A stretch of DNA of 64,000 nucleotides, taken from an uncultured Trichococcus sp. (GTDB lineage Bacteria; Bacillota; Bacilli; Lactobacillales; Aerococcaceae). Location of the stretch: positions 1,741,501 through 1,805,500 of the forward strand of contig NZ_OY760503.1 of assembly GCF_963663645.1 (NCBI RefSeq), read 5' to 3'. Below, in pieces: positions 1 through 8,940 of the stretch (positions are counted from its first letter, which is position 1; each line of letters begins with the position of its first letter). The notes beneath the pieces were generated by a model, which saw only the letters and a list, made by a program, of their open reading frames with translations, ran no database searches and was not told the DNA's origin. The translations under genes were made by a program, and so were the position numbers.

Positions 1-543
1 GAGCGTCGGATCGGCTCCGGCGTTGATGATCGCCTGATCCTTCTCAGCCACGGAAATGTTGAGATTTCCTTTTGCCTCCAGCGTTTCCCGGTACCAATCA
101 CTCGCAAGCGGGTCGTATCCATAAGAAAAATCTTTTTGCGTGTTCGAATAAGAAATGATTTCGCCATTCGGCAGTATGATGGCCATAAAATTGATGTAAT
201 CCATCCGATAGATCACGGTACGGAAAATACCCTCGATCTCTTCGGAAGAGTAGAACAGATTCTCCGGCGTATAGGCCTCTTCATTATTGGCGTATTTTCG
301 CAAGTCCGTCATCAAGTCGTAGGAACTTTTCGAAAAAAATTGCACCTTTTCGGTGAGGATATCGATGTCATTTATCTTCTCCTCGACGATGGAGGCGCTC
401 CGGTTCAAAGAATTCTTTGTATTCGCTTCCAAATCCTGGGAAGAAAAATGATAGTACATCCCGAAAGAAAGGAGCGTTACGACCATCATTGACGCTGTTG
501 CGATCACAAAAATCGCGAGGCGGAGTTGCTTGTTTATTTGCAT
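1..543 (-). CDS. Sensor histidine kinase, YesM-like, N-terminal part (cut by window edge)
   Basis: The minus strand is open from an ATG at 543 to the window edge (181 codons). A GGAGGT ribosome binding site lies 6 nt upstream of the ATG. The protein begins MQINKQLRLAIFVIATAS, has one membrane segment at about residues 9-31, and then an extracytoplasmic region with motifs such as ASDWYRETLEAKG that resemble dCache sensor domains. This arrangement is typical of YesM-type (HPK7) kinases that control sugar uptake operons. The kinase domain is outside the window, so the family call rests on the sensor part and on the divergent sugar ABC operon. It is probably membrane-bound and senses the transported saccharide. 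A partner YesN-type response regulator would be expected next to it, beyond the edge. Confidence 0.7.
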   Translation of the reverse strand, partial: MQINKQLRLAIFVIATASMMVVTLLSFGMYYHFSSQDLEANTKNSLNRSASIVEEKINDIDILTEKVQFFSKSSYDLMTDLRKYANNEEAYTPENLFYSSEEIEGIFRTVIYRMDYINFMAIILPNGEIISYSNTQKDFSYGYDPLASDWYRETLEAKGNLNISVAEKDQAIINAGADPTL

Positions 544-650
544 GTACAGACCTCCAGTTGCATAATCCAAAAAAAGTATACCACGAAATAAGAAAAAAAA
601 TTACTCAATCTAAATTATGATAAGACTATAAAAGAAATGGAGGAATCAAA

Positions 651-1934
651 ATGAAAAGGATTTTACGTTTGTCGGCTTTGGCTATTGCTTCAATGGGTGT
701 GCTTGCTGCTTGTGGGAACGGTGGCGGCAGCGCCGATGATTCTGCGGCGGACAGTGGCGAAAAAACGATCACGGTAATGGCTTCCGGGGTAAAGGACGGT
801 TCTCAGGGAGTATTTTTGGAATCATTCAAAGAGTTGGTCGAAAAACAATACCCTGACTATATTGTCGAAACAACGCTTTTGCCGGATGACCAGTATTACA
901 CAGCTTTGAAAAGCAAACTTTCCACCGGTCAATCACCGGATCTGTTTTTAGTCCAACCTAAAAAAGCCAGCGCAAGTTCCGTTGAGGAAATGGCGGAAGC
1001 CGGCTACATCGAAGACCTTTCCAATCTGGAGAATTGGGACAACCTGATTGATCAGGCGAAAGCTGACATGTCCTATGAAGACAAGCCTTACGCCTTGTCC
1101 AGCAGTGTCGGAGTACTGGGAACTTGGTACAACAAGGATCTGTTCGAGCAGAACAACATCGCGATTCCAACAAACTGGCAAGAATTCCTGGATGCCTGCG
1201 AACAACTGAAGGCAGCCGGCATCACACCGATCGTGATGGGCGACAAGGATTCCTACATGATCCAATTCGGAATGTACCAGATCGCAGCCAATCAAGTGTA
1301 TCCAAACAATGCGGAGTTTGATGACCAACTTTACACAGGCGACACGAACTTCACCGACGAAGAGTGGGTCAACACAATCACAATGTACAAAGAGTTGTAC
1401 GACAAAGGCTATGTGACCGACAACTCCCTTGGCTTGGGTCAACCGCAAGCACAGCAATTGTTCATGGATCAACAAGCAGCGATGCTCTTTGACGGTGACT
1501 TCAGTTACCCGGCGTTGGAAGATGCTTCATTCAACCTTGGCTTCATGGGAATGCCGGCTAACGATGAAGGGGAAACATATATCGCGGCCGCAACCGGCGC
1601 AGGCTATGCAATCAGTTCACAGAGCGAGCACAAAGAGATGCTGAAGGACGTTTTCAATGAGATGACGGACGGATCATCCGAATTGCATCAGGCTTGGGCT
1701 GCGACAGCCACTTCGTTTTCAACTTATAAAGGCGTAGAGTTGAGCAATGAAGTGTTTGCCGATGTTGTGCCAGCATTTGAAGCAGGTCAATCCTTCTACT
1801 GGTGCAACCAAGCATGGCCAGCCGGGACAGAAACGGAAATGCAATCCAAATTCAGCGAGATGATCGGAACAGGGAAAGTCAAGCCTGAAGAAGTCGCTGA
1901 AGCGATGCAGAAGAAATTTGAAGAACTGAAATAG
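651..1934 (+). CDS. Sugar ABC transporter substrate-binding lipoprotein
   Basis: This 427-residue protein starts with a lipoprotein signal peptide and lipobox (VLAACGNGGG, Cys about residue 21), so it should be anchored outside the membrane. The body has the hallmarks of family 1 carbohydrate-binding proteins: a TALKSKLSTGQSPDLF segment near residue 90, a GTWYNKDLFEQNNIAIPTNW segment near residue 160, and Trp-rich ligand-cleft stretches. The ATG follows a TGGAGG site. It heads a tightly packed operon with two permeases, a YesL-like protein and a rhamnosidase-like hydrolase, so the ligand is probably a rhamnose-containing or plant-derived oligosaccharide (inference). No ATPase gene is present; a shared MsmK-type ATPase elsewhere is usual for this transporter class. 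Confidence 0.92.
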   Translation: MKRILRLSALAIASMGVLAACGNGGGSADDSAADSGEKTITVMASGVKDGSQGVFLESFKELVEKQYPDYIVETTLLPDDQYYTALKSKLSTGQSPDLFLVQPKKASASSVEEMAEAGYIEDLSNLENWDNLIDQAKADMSYEDKPYALSSSVGVLGTWYNKDLFEQNNIAIPTNWQEFLDACEQLKAAGITPIVMGDKDSYMIQFGMYQIAANQVYPNNAEFDDQLYTGDTNFTDEEWVNTITMYKELYDKGYVTDNSLGLGQPQAQQLFMDQQAAMLFDGDFSYPALEDASFNLGFMGMPANDEGETYIAAATGAGYAISSQSEHKEMLKDVFNEMTDGSSELHQAWAATATSFSTYKGVELSNEVFADVVPAFEAGQSFYWCNQAWPAGTETEMQSKFSEMIGTGKVKPEEVAEAMQKKFEELK

Positions 1935-2021
1935 ACGAACTTGAATGAATGAAAGCTTGTTCTGGGGAGACCAAAAAGGCCTCTCCGGAACATTCTTTAT
2001 AAAGAAAGGATGAATCATAAA

Positions 2022-2972
2022 ATGGAACTGAAGCAAACGACTACAGCCGCTCCAAAAAAGAAGGCAATCAGCTTACTGTTCAAAAAGAACCAATCCCTGG
2101 TCATGAATAACCGCATGTATCTGTTTGTTATTCCTGCGCTGGCAGTATTCGGCACTTTTTGGATTTGGCCTTTTCTGAAGCTGTTCACCTACAGCGTGAC
2201 GGACTTCAACGGCTTTAACCTGAACTACAATAATGTGGGATTCGACAATTTCAGAGCGATTTTTGAATCCGGAATCCTGTTCAACTCGATCGGGAACACC
2301 TTGACCTATACGGCATTGCTGGTGATCGGCGGCAACCTTTTAGCACTCATTTTGGCATTTGCCCTCAACAGCAAAATCAAAGGCATGGCTTTTTACCGAT
2401 CGGCAGCCTACATCCCGGCACTTTTCAGCGCCATCGTCATCGGGTTTGTCTGGAGCTATGTGTACATGCCTGAATCTGGCTTGATCGCTTCCGTGATGAA
2501 CCTGTTCGGGCTGGATGGCAGTGGCTTCAATGTCCTCGGCGACTACGGCAAGGCCCTTTACGGAATTACACTTGTAGACGTCTGGAAGAATGTAGGGCAG
2601 ACGATGATCATTTACTTGGCTGGCCTGCAGACGATCGATGACTCCGTTCTGGAATCCGCTGAAATGGATGGCTGCACCGGCTGGCAAGCGATCCGTCATG
2701 TCAAAATTCCTTTGTTGGCGCCTTCCATCACGATCAATGTCATCCTGAACGTCATCAACGGCCTGAAAGCCTTCGACTATCCTTTCATCATGACGAACGG
2801 GGGACCTGGGGATTCGACGAACACCTTGATGTTCTCCATCTACAAGATGGCCTTCACGGAACAACAATTCGGCAAAGCAGCCGCCTTTTCGGTAGTCTCG
2901 TTCATCGTCATCATTGCGATAACGGCAGTGCTGCTGGTATTTATGTCCAAGAAAGAGAGTGAGATGGAATGA
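2022..2972 (+). CDS. Sugar ABC transporter permease (MalF/LacF type)
   Basis: This membrane protein of about 316 residues has roughly six transmembrane segments and the binding-protein-dependent permease EAA loop near residues 210-225 (ESAEMDGCTGWQAIRHVKIP). I chose the ATG at 2022 because AAAGGA ends at 2010, 11 nt upstream. The in-frame ATG at 2010 overlaps that site and has no spacing. The gene follows the binding protein by about 90 nt and its end overlaps the next permease by 4 nt (ATGA), so the two are translationally coupled. It forms one half of the translocation pore. The family is certain and the substrate is inferred from the operon. Confidence 0.93.
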   Translation: MELKQTTTAAPKKKAISLLFKKNQSLVMNNRMYLFVIPALAVFGTFWIWPFLKLFTYSVTDFNGFNLNYNNVGFDNFRAIFESGILFNSIGNTLTYTALLVIGGNLLALILAFALNSKIKGMAFYRSAAYIPALFSAIVIGFVWSYVYMPESGLIASVMNLFGLDGSGFNVLGDYGKALYGITLVDVWKNVGQTMIIYLAGLQTIDDSVLESAEMDGCTGWQAIRHVKIPLLAPSITINVILNVINGLKAFDYPFIMTNGGPGDSTNTLMFSIYKMAFTEQQFGKAAAFSVVSFIVIIAITAVLLVFMSKKESEME

Positions 2973-3796
2973 GTAAAAAATCCAGCAATTTAGCAGTCCA
3001 CATCGGCTTAAGCGTATTCTTATTGGTTACCTTGTCACCTCTGGCAATTGCCTTATCGACTTCCTTGAAAAGCCCAGGGGACACGTCTTCACCCTTGATG
3101 CTGTTTTCGGACATTTCCTTCGAAAGCTATCGTGTGGCATTTGAAAAGATGAATTTTATGACGTCCTTCATGAACAGTCTGATTACGACGATAGGCAGTG
3201 TCGTGATCGTCGTCCTGTTGGCGGCGATGGCAGCCTACCCATTAGGCAGAATCAACAGCAAACTGAGCAAAGCGCTCTACATCCTGTTTATTTCCGGCTT
3301 GGTCATTCCAGGGCAGATGGTCATCATTCCGATCGCACAAGTGTTCAGCACGATCGGCATCCCAAGCAACCGCTTCACGCCGATGATCATGTTCATCACC
3401 TGCAGCATCCCGTTCTCGACGTTCCTGTACACGGGCTTCATGCGCAGCGTCCCTCCCGAAATCGAAGAATCGGCTTATCTGGATGGAGCCAACCTGTTCA
3501 CGCGCTTTTTCCGGATCGTATTCCCTTTACTTGTGCCAGCGACCGTTTCCGTCGTGATCACGCAAGGCATCTGGATCTGGAACGATTATTTTTATCCGCT
3601 GATTTTCGTCAACAAACAGGCTGAAATGAGCCTTCCGGTCACGATGCTGAACTTCTTGGGCGATAAAGAGAATCCCGCCCAGTGGAGCGTCCTGTTCGCC
3701 GCCTGTATTTTGTGCGCCATTCCATTGATTACGCTGTTCTCATTGCTGCAGAAGTATTTCATAGGCGGCATCTCGGCAGGCGCAGTGAAAGGATGA
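2969..3796 (+). CDS. Sugar ABC transporter permease (MalG type)
   Basis: The 275-residue product has six predicted membrane spans and an EAA motif near residues 165-185 (EIEESAYLDGANLFTRFFRI), the signature of MalG-type permeases. It starts with an ATG overlapping the stop of the preceding permease. The two permeases form the heterodimeric channel for the binding protein encoded at 651. The C-terminal KYFIGGISAGAVKG is the conserved end of this family (FVxGlxaGAVKG), which confirms the reading frame and an intact 3' end. Confidence 0.95.
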   Translation: MSKKSSNLAVHIGLSVFLLVTLSPLAIALSTSLKSPGDTSSPLMLFSDISFESYRVAFEKMNFMTSFMNSLITTIGSVVIVVLLAAMAAYPLGRINSKLSKALYILFISGLVIPGQMVIIPIAQVFSTIGIPSNRFTPMIMFITCSIPFSTFLYTGFMRSVPPEIEESAYLDGANLFTRFFRIVFPLLVPATVSVVITQGIWIWNDYFYPLIFVNKQAEMSLPVTMLNFLGDKENPAQWSVLFAACILCAIPLITLFSLLQKYFIGGISAGAVKG

Positions 3797-3802
3797 TGAA
3801 TT

Positions 3803-4471
3803 GTGAATGACCGACTGACAAAACTGATGGGATTGTTCGATTTCTTTTATCGGGTGATCATCCTGAACACCCTGTTCCTGGTGACGAACGCCTTCTTTTT
3901 CCAAGTGTTCTTCTTGTTTGATTTCAAAGTCGTGTTCTTCCCGATCTACCTGTTGACCAGCCTCACGCTTATGCCCAGCATCCTGGCCTTGCTGCGGACG
4001 GCGCACACGCTGAAAGGGGAGAACAGCTCCGGCATCTTCGGGATTTACCTGAGGGAGCTGCGCTTCACGCTGAGGAAAGAAATGCATCTGTCAGCGCTTT
4101 TGACACTGGCTTTCTACCTCGGCCTGACCACCCTTTATGTGTCAGCCGTGACCGGCCCAATCACCTATCTCCTGTACGCGATGAACATCGTTTTGATCGT
4201 CTTTGAAATGAACTTCGGCATCAATCTAGCCAGGGAAGCGATTTTTTTCAAAGGACGGAATCTGTTGAAGCAATCACTTGCGACATACCTGCCAAATTTC
4301 CTGAAGAATATTGCTTTGCTAATGATTGTTGCCCTGGGTGTCTCTGTTTCTTTTATGCTTTCCTACACAGCGATCATCTTCGTTTTCGGGGCAACCATCA
4401 TGTGCCTGCACGGCCTATTTCATAACAGCAGAAAGGACATAACCAAATATGGAGTTCCAAACCAACCCTGA
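3803..4471 (+). CDS. YesL-like DUF624 membrane protein
   Basis: The 222-residue hydrophobic protein with about four or five membrane spans resembles the YesL/DUF624 family, which is commonly encoded beside YesM/YesN and saccharide ABC transporters. Translation probably starts at the GTG at 3803, preceded by GGATGATGA. It lies 6 nt after the permease gene and overlaps the hydrolase gene by 23 nt, so it is part of the same transcript. The biochemical role of YesL proteins is unknown. The context suggests an accessory role in transport or signalling for the same saccharide. Confidence 0.8.
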   Translation: MNDRLTKLMGLFDFFYRVIILNTLFLVTNAFFFQVFFLFDFKVVFFPIYLLTSLTLMPSILALLRTAHTLKGENSSGIFGIYLRELRFTLRKEMHLSALLTLAFYLGLTTLYVSAVTGPITYLLYAMNIVLIVFEMNFGINLAREAIFFKGRNLLKQSLATYLPNFLKNIALLMIVALGVSVSFMLSYTAIIFVFGATIMCLHGLFHNSRKDITKYGVPNQP

Positions 4472-6014
4472 CATCCGTTTTATCACGAATGAAGCTTTCG
4501 AAGCAAAAATCAAACAGATCGAAATTGAGATGTACCACGAACAAGTGCTGCCGAAAAGGATCGTCGCTGCAGCACAAGCATCCGCAAATGAGCTGGTCGA
4601 AGTGGCCGGATACGACCATACTGAAGGCATCCGGATGGACCGCAAAGAGCAGGTGATCGTCGATTTCGGCGAGCACTGCGTCGGAAGAGTATCGCTTGCG
4701 ATCACATCCTTGGGCAGCCCACCGGACGCACCCGCGAAATTGCGCTTGTCCTTCGGCGAAACACCGATCGAAGTGATCCGTTCGTTCGACAGCTACAAAG
4801 GCGAGTTGAGCGCTTCCTGGCTTCAGGAAGAACTGTTGACGGTCGATGTGCTTCCGGAAACGCTGGAGCTCAAACGCAGATTCGCCTTCCGCTACCTGAA
4901 GATCGAAGTGGTGGACACATCCCCTAAGTACCAGATCAATCTGAAATTGAGCTGCACGACCGAAAGTTCTGCAGACAAGGCGAAAATGCAGCAGTTGGAA
5001 ACCGACGATCAACTGCTGCAGGAGATCGACAGGGTTTCGCAAAAGACGCTGATGCAATGCATGCAGGAAGTATTCGAAGACGGACCGAAACGGGACCGAC
5101 GCTTATGGCTGGGCGATCTGAGGCTGCAGGCTTTGGCCAACTACGCCACTTTTGGAGCGAATGACCTGGTCAAAAAATGCCTCTATCTCTTTGCGGCCCA
5201 AACGACCAGCGAAGGGCAAGTCTCCGCCAACGTCTTCATCGAGCCGCAATTGATCCCGGATGACACCTTTTTGGCGGACTACAGCCTGTTCTTCATCGAT
5301 ACTTTATTGGACTATTTCCGCGAGACGAACGACAAAGAAACGTTGACCGATCTCTATGCCACAGCCGTCGCGCAACTGCGGGTGCTGGAGGATAATGTCC
5401 TGCCAACCGGGGAAGTCGCCGTACCGCAAGGCTGGTGGGCCTTCATCGATTGGAACGAACCACTGGAAAAACAAATCGCCATCCAGGGCATTTTCATCTA
5501 CTCCTATAAACGACTGAAAGAATTGGCTCTTCATATGGATGACAACAAACTGATTGAGGAGCTGGACGAAAAAATCCAAGTCTTGGAGGAGTATGCGTTG
5601 ACCACCTATTACGATGAAGAGAAAAGCTTGTTCGTGGATCATGCTAGCGGACAGATCGCGATCCCGTCGCAGACATGGATGCTGCTGGCCGAAATTGGTG
5701 ATGGGGACCTGCGCAGGAATGTATTGGAAAATCTGCTGGCTATGGATGATGAAGCGATTGTCGGATGCAACTCGCCTTATATGTACCATCATTATGTGGA
5801 AGCGTTACTGCAGGAAGGCTTCCGCGAAGAAGCCGTCCGCATCATCAAACTGTATTGGGGCGGCATGGTCGAAAACGGCGCTGACACCTTCTGGGAAGTC
5901 TATTATCCAGAGGACGTAACATTTTCGCCCTACGGAGACGAAATGATCAACAGCTATTGCCACGCCTGGAGCTGTACGCCATGTTATTTGTTCAGGAAAT
6001 ATGGGATAGCGTGA
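4449..6014 (+). CDS. GH78-like alpha-L-rhamnosidase (short form)
   Basis: This 521-residue protein lacks a signal peptide, so it should act in the cytoplasm on imported oligosaccharide. Residues about 205-225 read EDGPKRDRRLWLGDL, matching the conserved GH78 DxxxRDRxxWxGD catalytic-acid region. Residues about 460-480 carry WGGMVENGADTFWE, the second conserved block with the catalytic base. A short N-terminal beta domain precedes the (alpha/alpha)6 barrel. Typical GH78 enzymes are about 900 residues with extra beta-sandwich domains, so this is a compact version. It is the last gene of the transporter operon and overlaps the YesL-like gene. The exact linkage cleaved cannot be read from the sequence. 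Confidence 0.82.
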   Translation: MEFQTNPDIRFITNEAFEAKIKQIEIEMYHEQVLPKRIVAAAQASANELVEVAGYDHTEGIRMDRKEQVIVDFGEHCVGRVSLAITSLGSPPDAPAKLRLSFGETPIEVIRSFDSYKGELSASWLQEELLTVDVLPETLELKRRFAFRYLKIEVVDTSPKYQINLKLSCTTESSADKAKMQQLETDDQLLQEIDRVSQKTLMQCMQEVFEDGPKRDRRLWLGDLRLQALANYATFGANDLVKKCLYLFAAQTTSEGQVSANVFIEPQLIPDDTFLADYSLFFIDTLLDYFRETNDKETLTDLYATAVAQLRVLEDNVLPTGEVAVPQGWWAFIDWNEPLEKQIAIQGIFIYSYKRLKELALHMDDNKLIEELDEKIQVLEEYALTTYYDEEKSLFVDHASGQIAIPSQTWMLLAEIGDGDLRRNVLENLLAMDDEAIVGCNSPYMYHHYVEALLQEGFREEAVRIIKLYWGGMVENGADTFWEVYYPEDVTFSPYGDEMINSYCHAWSCTPCYLFRKYGIA

Positions 6015-6054
6015 TATGGGACTATCAATAGAAATTACTTAGGTAGCGTAAGCC

Positions 6055-6290
6055 TTAAAAGCACGACTGTCGGCTGAACGAAGAGCGGATGTTACCGAAG
6101 GGCCGACGAAAGGCGGATTTGTTGACTGAACAGAAATCGGAGAATACCGAACAGCCGACGCCCGCGCGATGTGTTGACTGAACGAGGAGTGGGGAATGCT
6201 GAACAGTCGACGCCTTCGAGGTATGTCGGCTGAACGAAAATCGAAGAACACCGAAAAGCCAACGGCCACGCGGTATGCATGTCACGGGCT
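6055..6290. repeat. Repeat family A array, 4 units of about 52-58 bp
   Basis: Between the rhamnosidase gene and the NERD gene are four degenerate units with the pattern GTCGGCTGAACG, a variable 10-15 nt, ATACCGAA, then CAGCCGAC. The arms GTCGGCTG and CAGCCGAC are reverse complements, so each unit can form a short hairpin. No open frame is conserved between units, and I see no gene here. Confidence 0.85.
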
Positions 6291-6415
6291 AACGCCTATA
6301 GAAAGCGCAAAACACCCTAGAACAACATATCTGCTCTTCAAATAAACAAAAATCAGGCAGCCGCCTCTCCAATGATGGATGAGGGAGCTGCCTTTTTAGT
6401 ACGTATAAATCTGAA
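6290..6415 (+). repeat. Composite cassette copy 1 (with terminator)
   Basis: About 125 bp here is nearly identical to 8815-8940. Both copies read CAAAACACCCTAGAACAACA, then AATCAGGCAGCCGCC, a GCTGCC-T hairpin, and end at AGTACG before a family A array. The cassette therefore travels with the arrays. Confidence 0.8.
6355..6397 (+). terminator. Intrinsic terminator in cassette copy 1
   Basis: GGCAGC and CTC pair with GAG and GCTGCC, followed by TTTTT. It would end transcripts coming from the rhamnosidase operon. Confidence 0.75.
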
Positions 6416-6582
6416 AAGCACGACTGTCGGCTGAACAAAGCACGAATGTTACCGAAGAGCCGACGGAAGCGTGATGTGTTGACTGAACTGAAATTGGATG
6501 ATAACGAACAGTCAACACCCGCGCGATGTGTCGACTGAACGAAGGGAAAAGGATAACAAACAGCCGACGCATGATGCGGCAC
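6415..6582. repeat. Repeat family A array, 3 units
   Basis: Three GTCGRCTGAAC...AACAGYCGAC units directly follow cassette copy 1 and stop about 125 bp before the NERD gene. Confidence 0.8.
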
Positions 6583-6707
6583 CACACCTCGTTTACGTAG
6601 AAACATACTTTGGGTTCCATAAATAATATCCGATTCATCAAATACAGAAGCTGTACAGCAAATTATGCGTATAGTATCTTTGAAAATAAATATTGGAGGC
6701 GGATGTT

Positions 6708-7703
6708 TTGGCATTTAAGAAACGCACGAAATCTATGCACCTACGCATTTATGAAATTTTATCCAGTCGAATGCGATTGGATAAAGAAGATTATTATTAC
6801 TTTCTCAATTTGAAAAAGGGATATGAGGGTGAGTGCAGATTTGACGGATTGACAGAAAAGCTAGGGGCAAAATGTATTGTTCTGAATGATTTGCAGTTGG
6901 AAATTAGACGCTCTTCATTACAGATAGACGCGTTGCTAATTTGTGAAGGTAAAATAGTGTTGTATGAAATCAAAAATTACAAAGGGGTACACCACTGGGG
7001 GCCGGAAGAATTTACTAAGCAATCGGGCGCTACTTTGGAAAATCCTTCCCTGCAATTAACGAAAACAAAAGTGAGGCTGCGGAAGCTCCTGAAGAGCATG
7101 GGCTATTCGATGGAGATTGAAGCATACATAGTATACGTAAATCCGGAATTTTCTATCTGGGGAGCCCCATGCGAGGGTGACAGCATTCTTCCTGGGCAGA
7201 TTTCGGAGCATTTCCGTGAATTGCAAAATATGAAACCCGTAACAAATCCGGAACTGGAAAAGTTGGCGCAAACACTTGTCGAATGCCATGATCCTAGTTA
7301 CCCAAGCAAATTGGTCAAATACGACTATGAGAAAATGAATAAAGGCATCAATTGCCCAACTTGTGGGCTGCTCGTACAAAATTTCTGCAGACGCTCCCAT
7401 GTGTGCGAAAGTTGCGGGAAGAAGATGATCATACAAAAAGCCATCAGCAACAGTATTTCTGACTTCCAAATTCTTTTTCCAGATGAAAAACTGACAACAA
7501 AGCGTTTGGCAGATTGGTGTGGCACGGAAGATACAAATCGCGTGTATAAGGTTTTGAAACGTGAGTATCAGGCTGCTGGAAGCGAGAGTGGAAGATACTA
7601 TATCCCGTTGAATGAACAGTACAGTCGACGCCCGAGCGCTATGTCGGCTGAACGGAGTGCGGAGGATACCGAAGAGTCGACGCCCGCGCGATGTGTTGAC
7701 TGA
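6708..7703 (+). CDS. NERD-domain (nuclease-related) protein with zinc ribbon, paralogue 1
   Basis: The product is about 331 residues. Residues about 30-140 form a NERD domain: QIDALLICEGKIVLYEIKNY carries the Asp and the Glu-x-Lys of the PD-(D/E)xK nuclease-like core, followed by NYKG and ENPSLQL. A zinc ribbon follows (CPTCG about residue 216, CESCGKK about 235), then a conserved C-terminal region ending near GRYYIPL. I chose the TTG at 6708 because GGAGG lies 8 nt upstream and because the second copy in this window (33588) starts with the matching MAYKER. The last roughly 28 residues are encoded by family A repeat, so the original stop has been replaced. Nuclease activity is possible from the motif but not shown. 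Adjacent toxin-antitoxin genes suggest a defence-like neighbourhood. Confidence 0.8.
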   Translation: MAFKKRTKSMHLRIYEILSSRMRLDKEDYYYFLNLKKGYEGECRFDGLTEKLGAKCIVLNDLQLEIRRSSLQIDALLICEGKIVLYEIKNYKGVHHWGPEEFTKQSGATLENPSLQLTKTKVRLRKLLKSMGYSMEIEAYIVYVNPEFSIWGAPCEGDSILPGQISEHFRELQNMKPVTNPELEKLAQTLVECHDPSYPSKLVKYDYEKMNKGINCPTCGLLVQNFCRRSHVCESCGKKMIIQKAISNSISDFQILFPDEKLTTKRLADWCGTEDTNRVYKVLKREYQAAGSESGRYYIPLNEQYSRRPSAMSAERSAEDTEESTPARCVD

Positions 7704-7962
7704 ACGGAATTCGGAAGATACCGAAGAGTCGACGCCTGTGCGTTATGTCGGCTGAACGGAGGTCAGAGGATACCGAATAGCCGACGCCCGCGCGATGTGT
7801 TGACTGAACGGAATTCGGAAGATACCGAAGAGTCGACGCCTGTGCGTTATGTCGGCTGAACGAAGGTCGGAGGATACCGAAGAGTCGACGCCTGTGCGTT
7901 ATGCCGACTGAACGAAGGGCGGGAGATACCGAAGGACCAACGCCGGCTGTACGCGTAGCGTA
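7618..7962. repeat. Repeat family A array, 6 units of 52 bp
   Basis: This is the most regular family A array. GTCGACGCC recurs every 52 bp, each unit containing a GTCGGCTGAACGG or GTTGACTGAACGG arm and GATACCGAA. The first units overlap the 3' end of the NERD gene and supply its stop codon. Confidence 0.9.
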
Positions 7963-8022
7963 ATCAACATTCATTCCTTTAAAACAATAACTTTTTTTAT
8001 ATTAAAGATATCATAAAAAGAC

Positions 8023-8051
8023 TTTTAAAAGATTTTTAAACGGTGTATACT
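8023..8051 (+). promoter_or_regulatory. Possible promoter of the toxin-antitoxin pair
   Basis: TATACT at 8046-8051 is a good -10 placed 27 nt before the antitoxin start, in an AT-rich tract. The -35 (TTTTAA at 8023) is poor. Confidence 0.35.
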
Positions 8052-8077
8052 GGGGGTAAACTAAGGAGATGATAGAG

Positions 8078-8398
8078 ATGAGCTTTAAAATTCTTGATGT
8101 CCCGACCACTTCCATATCTGAAGTGAAAAAATCCCCAACCATCGTATTTAAAAAAGCTGAGAAAGAAAACACTCCTGTCTACGTTTTTAATCGTGGAGAT
8201 GTTGCTGGCGTTATGCTGACGCAGGAACAGTACGAATCTTTGACAAACGAAATCGAAGTATTACATGAGCGAGTATTGGACTTGGAAGTAGAGAAGCGTT
8301 TAGCTATCAAAGATTTAGAACTATATTCGGATGAAGAAGTCCGTGGTGCCAACGCTGATCAGTTTGTGACCGTAGATGAGAATGACGGGTGGGAGTAG
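8078..8398 (+). CDS. Type II antitoxin, Phd/YefM family
   Basis: The 106-residue protein begins MSFKILDVPTTSISEVKKSP and contains the Phd/YefM core: EVKKSPTIVFKKAEKENTPVYVFNRGDVAGVMLTxExYE. Such proteins bind the operon promoter through the N-terminal domain and neutralise the toxin with the C-terminal tail. AAGGAG lies 10 nt before the ATG at 8078. The ATG at 8069 abuts the ribosome binding site and is unlikely. The stop is 3 nt from the toxin start, a standard antitoxin-toxin arrangement. The tail is somewhat longer than usual and acidic. Confidence 0.85.
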   Translation: MSFKILDVPTTSISEVKKSPTIVFKKAEKENTPVYVFNRGDVAGVMLTQEQYESLTNEIEVLHERVLDLEVEKRLAIKDLELYSDEEVRGANADQFVTVDENDGWE

Positions 8399-8401
8399 TT
8401 T

Positions 8402-8704
8402 GTGCATAAGATAGAGTGGACGGCGTTATCGAAACAGGATTACGATTCTCTGGATGGGAGTCAGAAGATTTTCGTGGACAAAGCTATTGCAAGGATTAAA
8501 GAATCTGGCATGCAAGCAGGACAAGCATTGCACGGTTCACTTAGCGGGTGCAGGAAGTTGAAGAACAAAAAAATGGGGCTTCGAATCGTATTTCGGGAGG
8601 CAAATGGAAAAATCGAGGTTATCCAGATAGTCGCAATCGGCAAACGCGATAAAAAAGAGGTTTACACAACAGCGGAAAATAGAATGAAACCTGACCAAGG
8701 ATAA
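8402..8704 (+). CDS. Type II toxin, RelE/ParE superfamily
   Basis: The 100-residue basic protein starts at a GTG (8402) behind GGTGGGAG. It has the RelE/ParE fold signatures: an N-terminal HKIEWTALSKQDYDSLDGS strand-helix, LHGSLSGCRKLKNKKMGLRI in the middle and IVAIGKRDKKEVYTTA at the end. The pattern G..RKLK...GLRIVFR is that of RelE-type endoribonucleases (YafQ/RelE), which cut mRNA on the ribosome. ParE-like gyrase inhibition is less likely but cannot be excluded. It pairs with the Phd-like antitoxin directly upstream. Confidence 0.82.
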   Translation: MHKIEWTALSKQDYDSLDGSQKIFVDKAIARIKESGMQAGQALHGSLSGCRKLKNKKMGLRIVFREANGKIEVIQIVAIGKRDKKEVYTTAENRMKPDQG

Positions 8705-8814
8705 AGGTAAAATCAGAAACAGATGTACGGGAAATGCGAAATAGTCGTGGTAGCGTAGATACGTCGGTGTCTGTAATGCGAATGCTGTCTATCACCAGAA
8801 TATGATACGTATGT

Positions 8815-8940
8815 CAGGCTAACGCCCATCGGAAGCACAAAACACCCTAGAACAACATATCGGCTCTCCAAATATACAATAATCAGGCAGCCGCCTCTCC
8901 AACGATGGATGAGGGAGCTGCTTTTTTTAGTACGAAAAGC
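8815..8940 (+). repeat. Composite cassette copy 2 (with terminator)
   Basis: Near-identical partner of 6290-6415, again followed by a family A array. The two cassettes bracket the NERD gene and the toxin-antitoxin pair. Confidence 0.8.
8885..8929 (+). terminator. Intrinsic terminator in cassette copy 2
   Basis: AGGCAGC ... GCTGCT hairpin followed by TTTTTTT, placed to end the toxin-antitoxin transcript. Confidence 0.75.
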
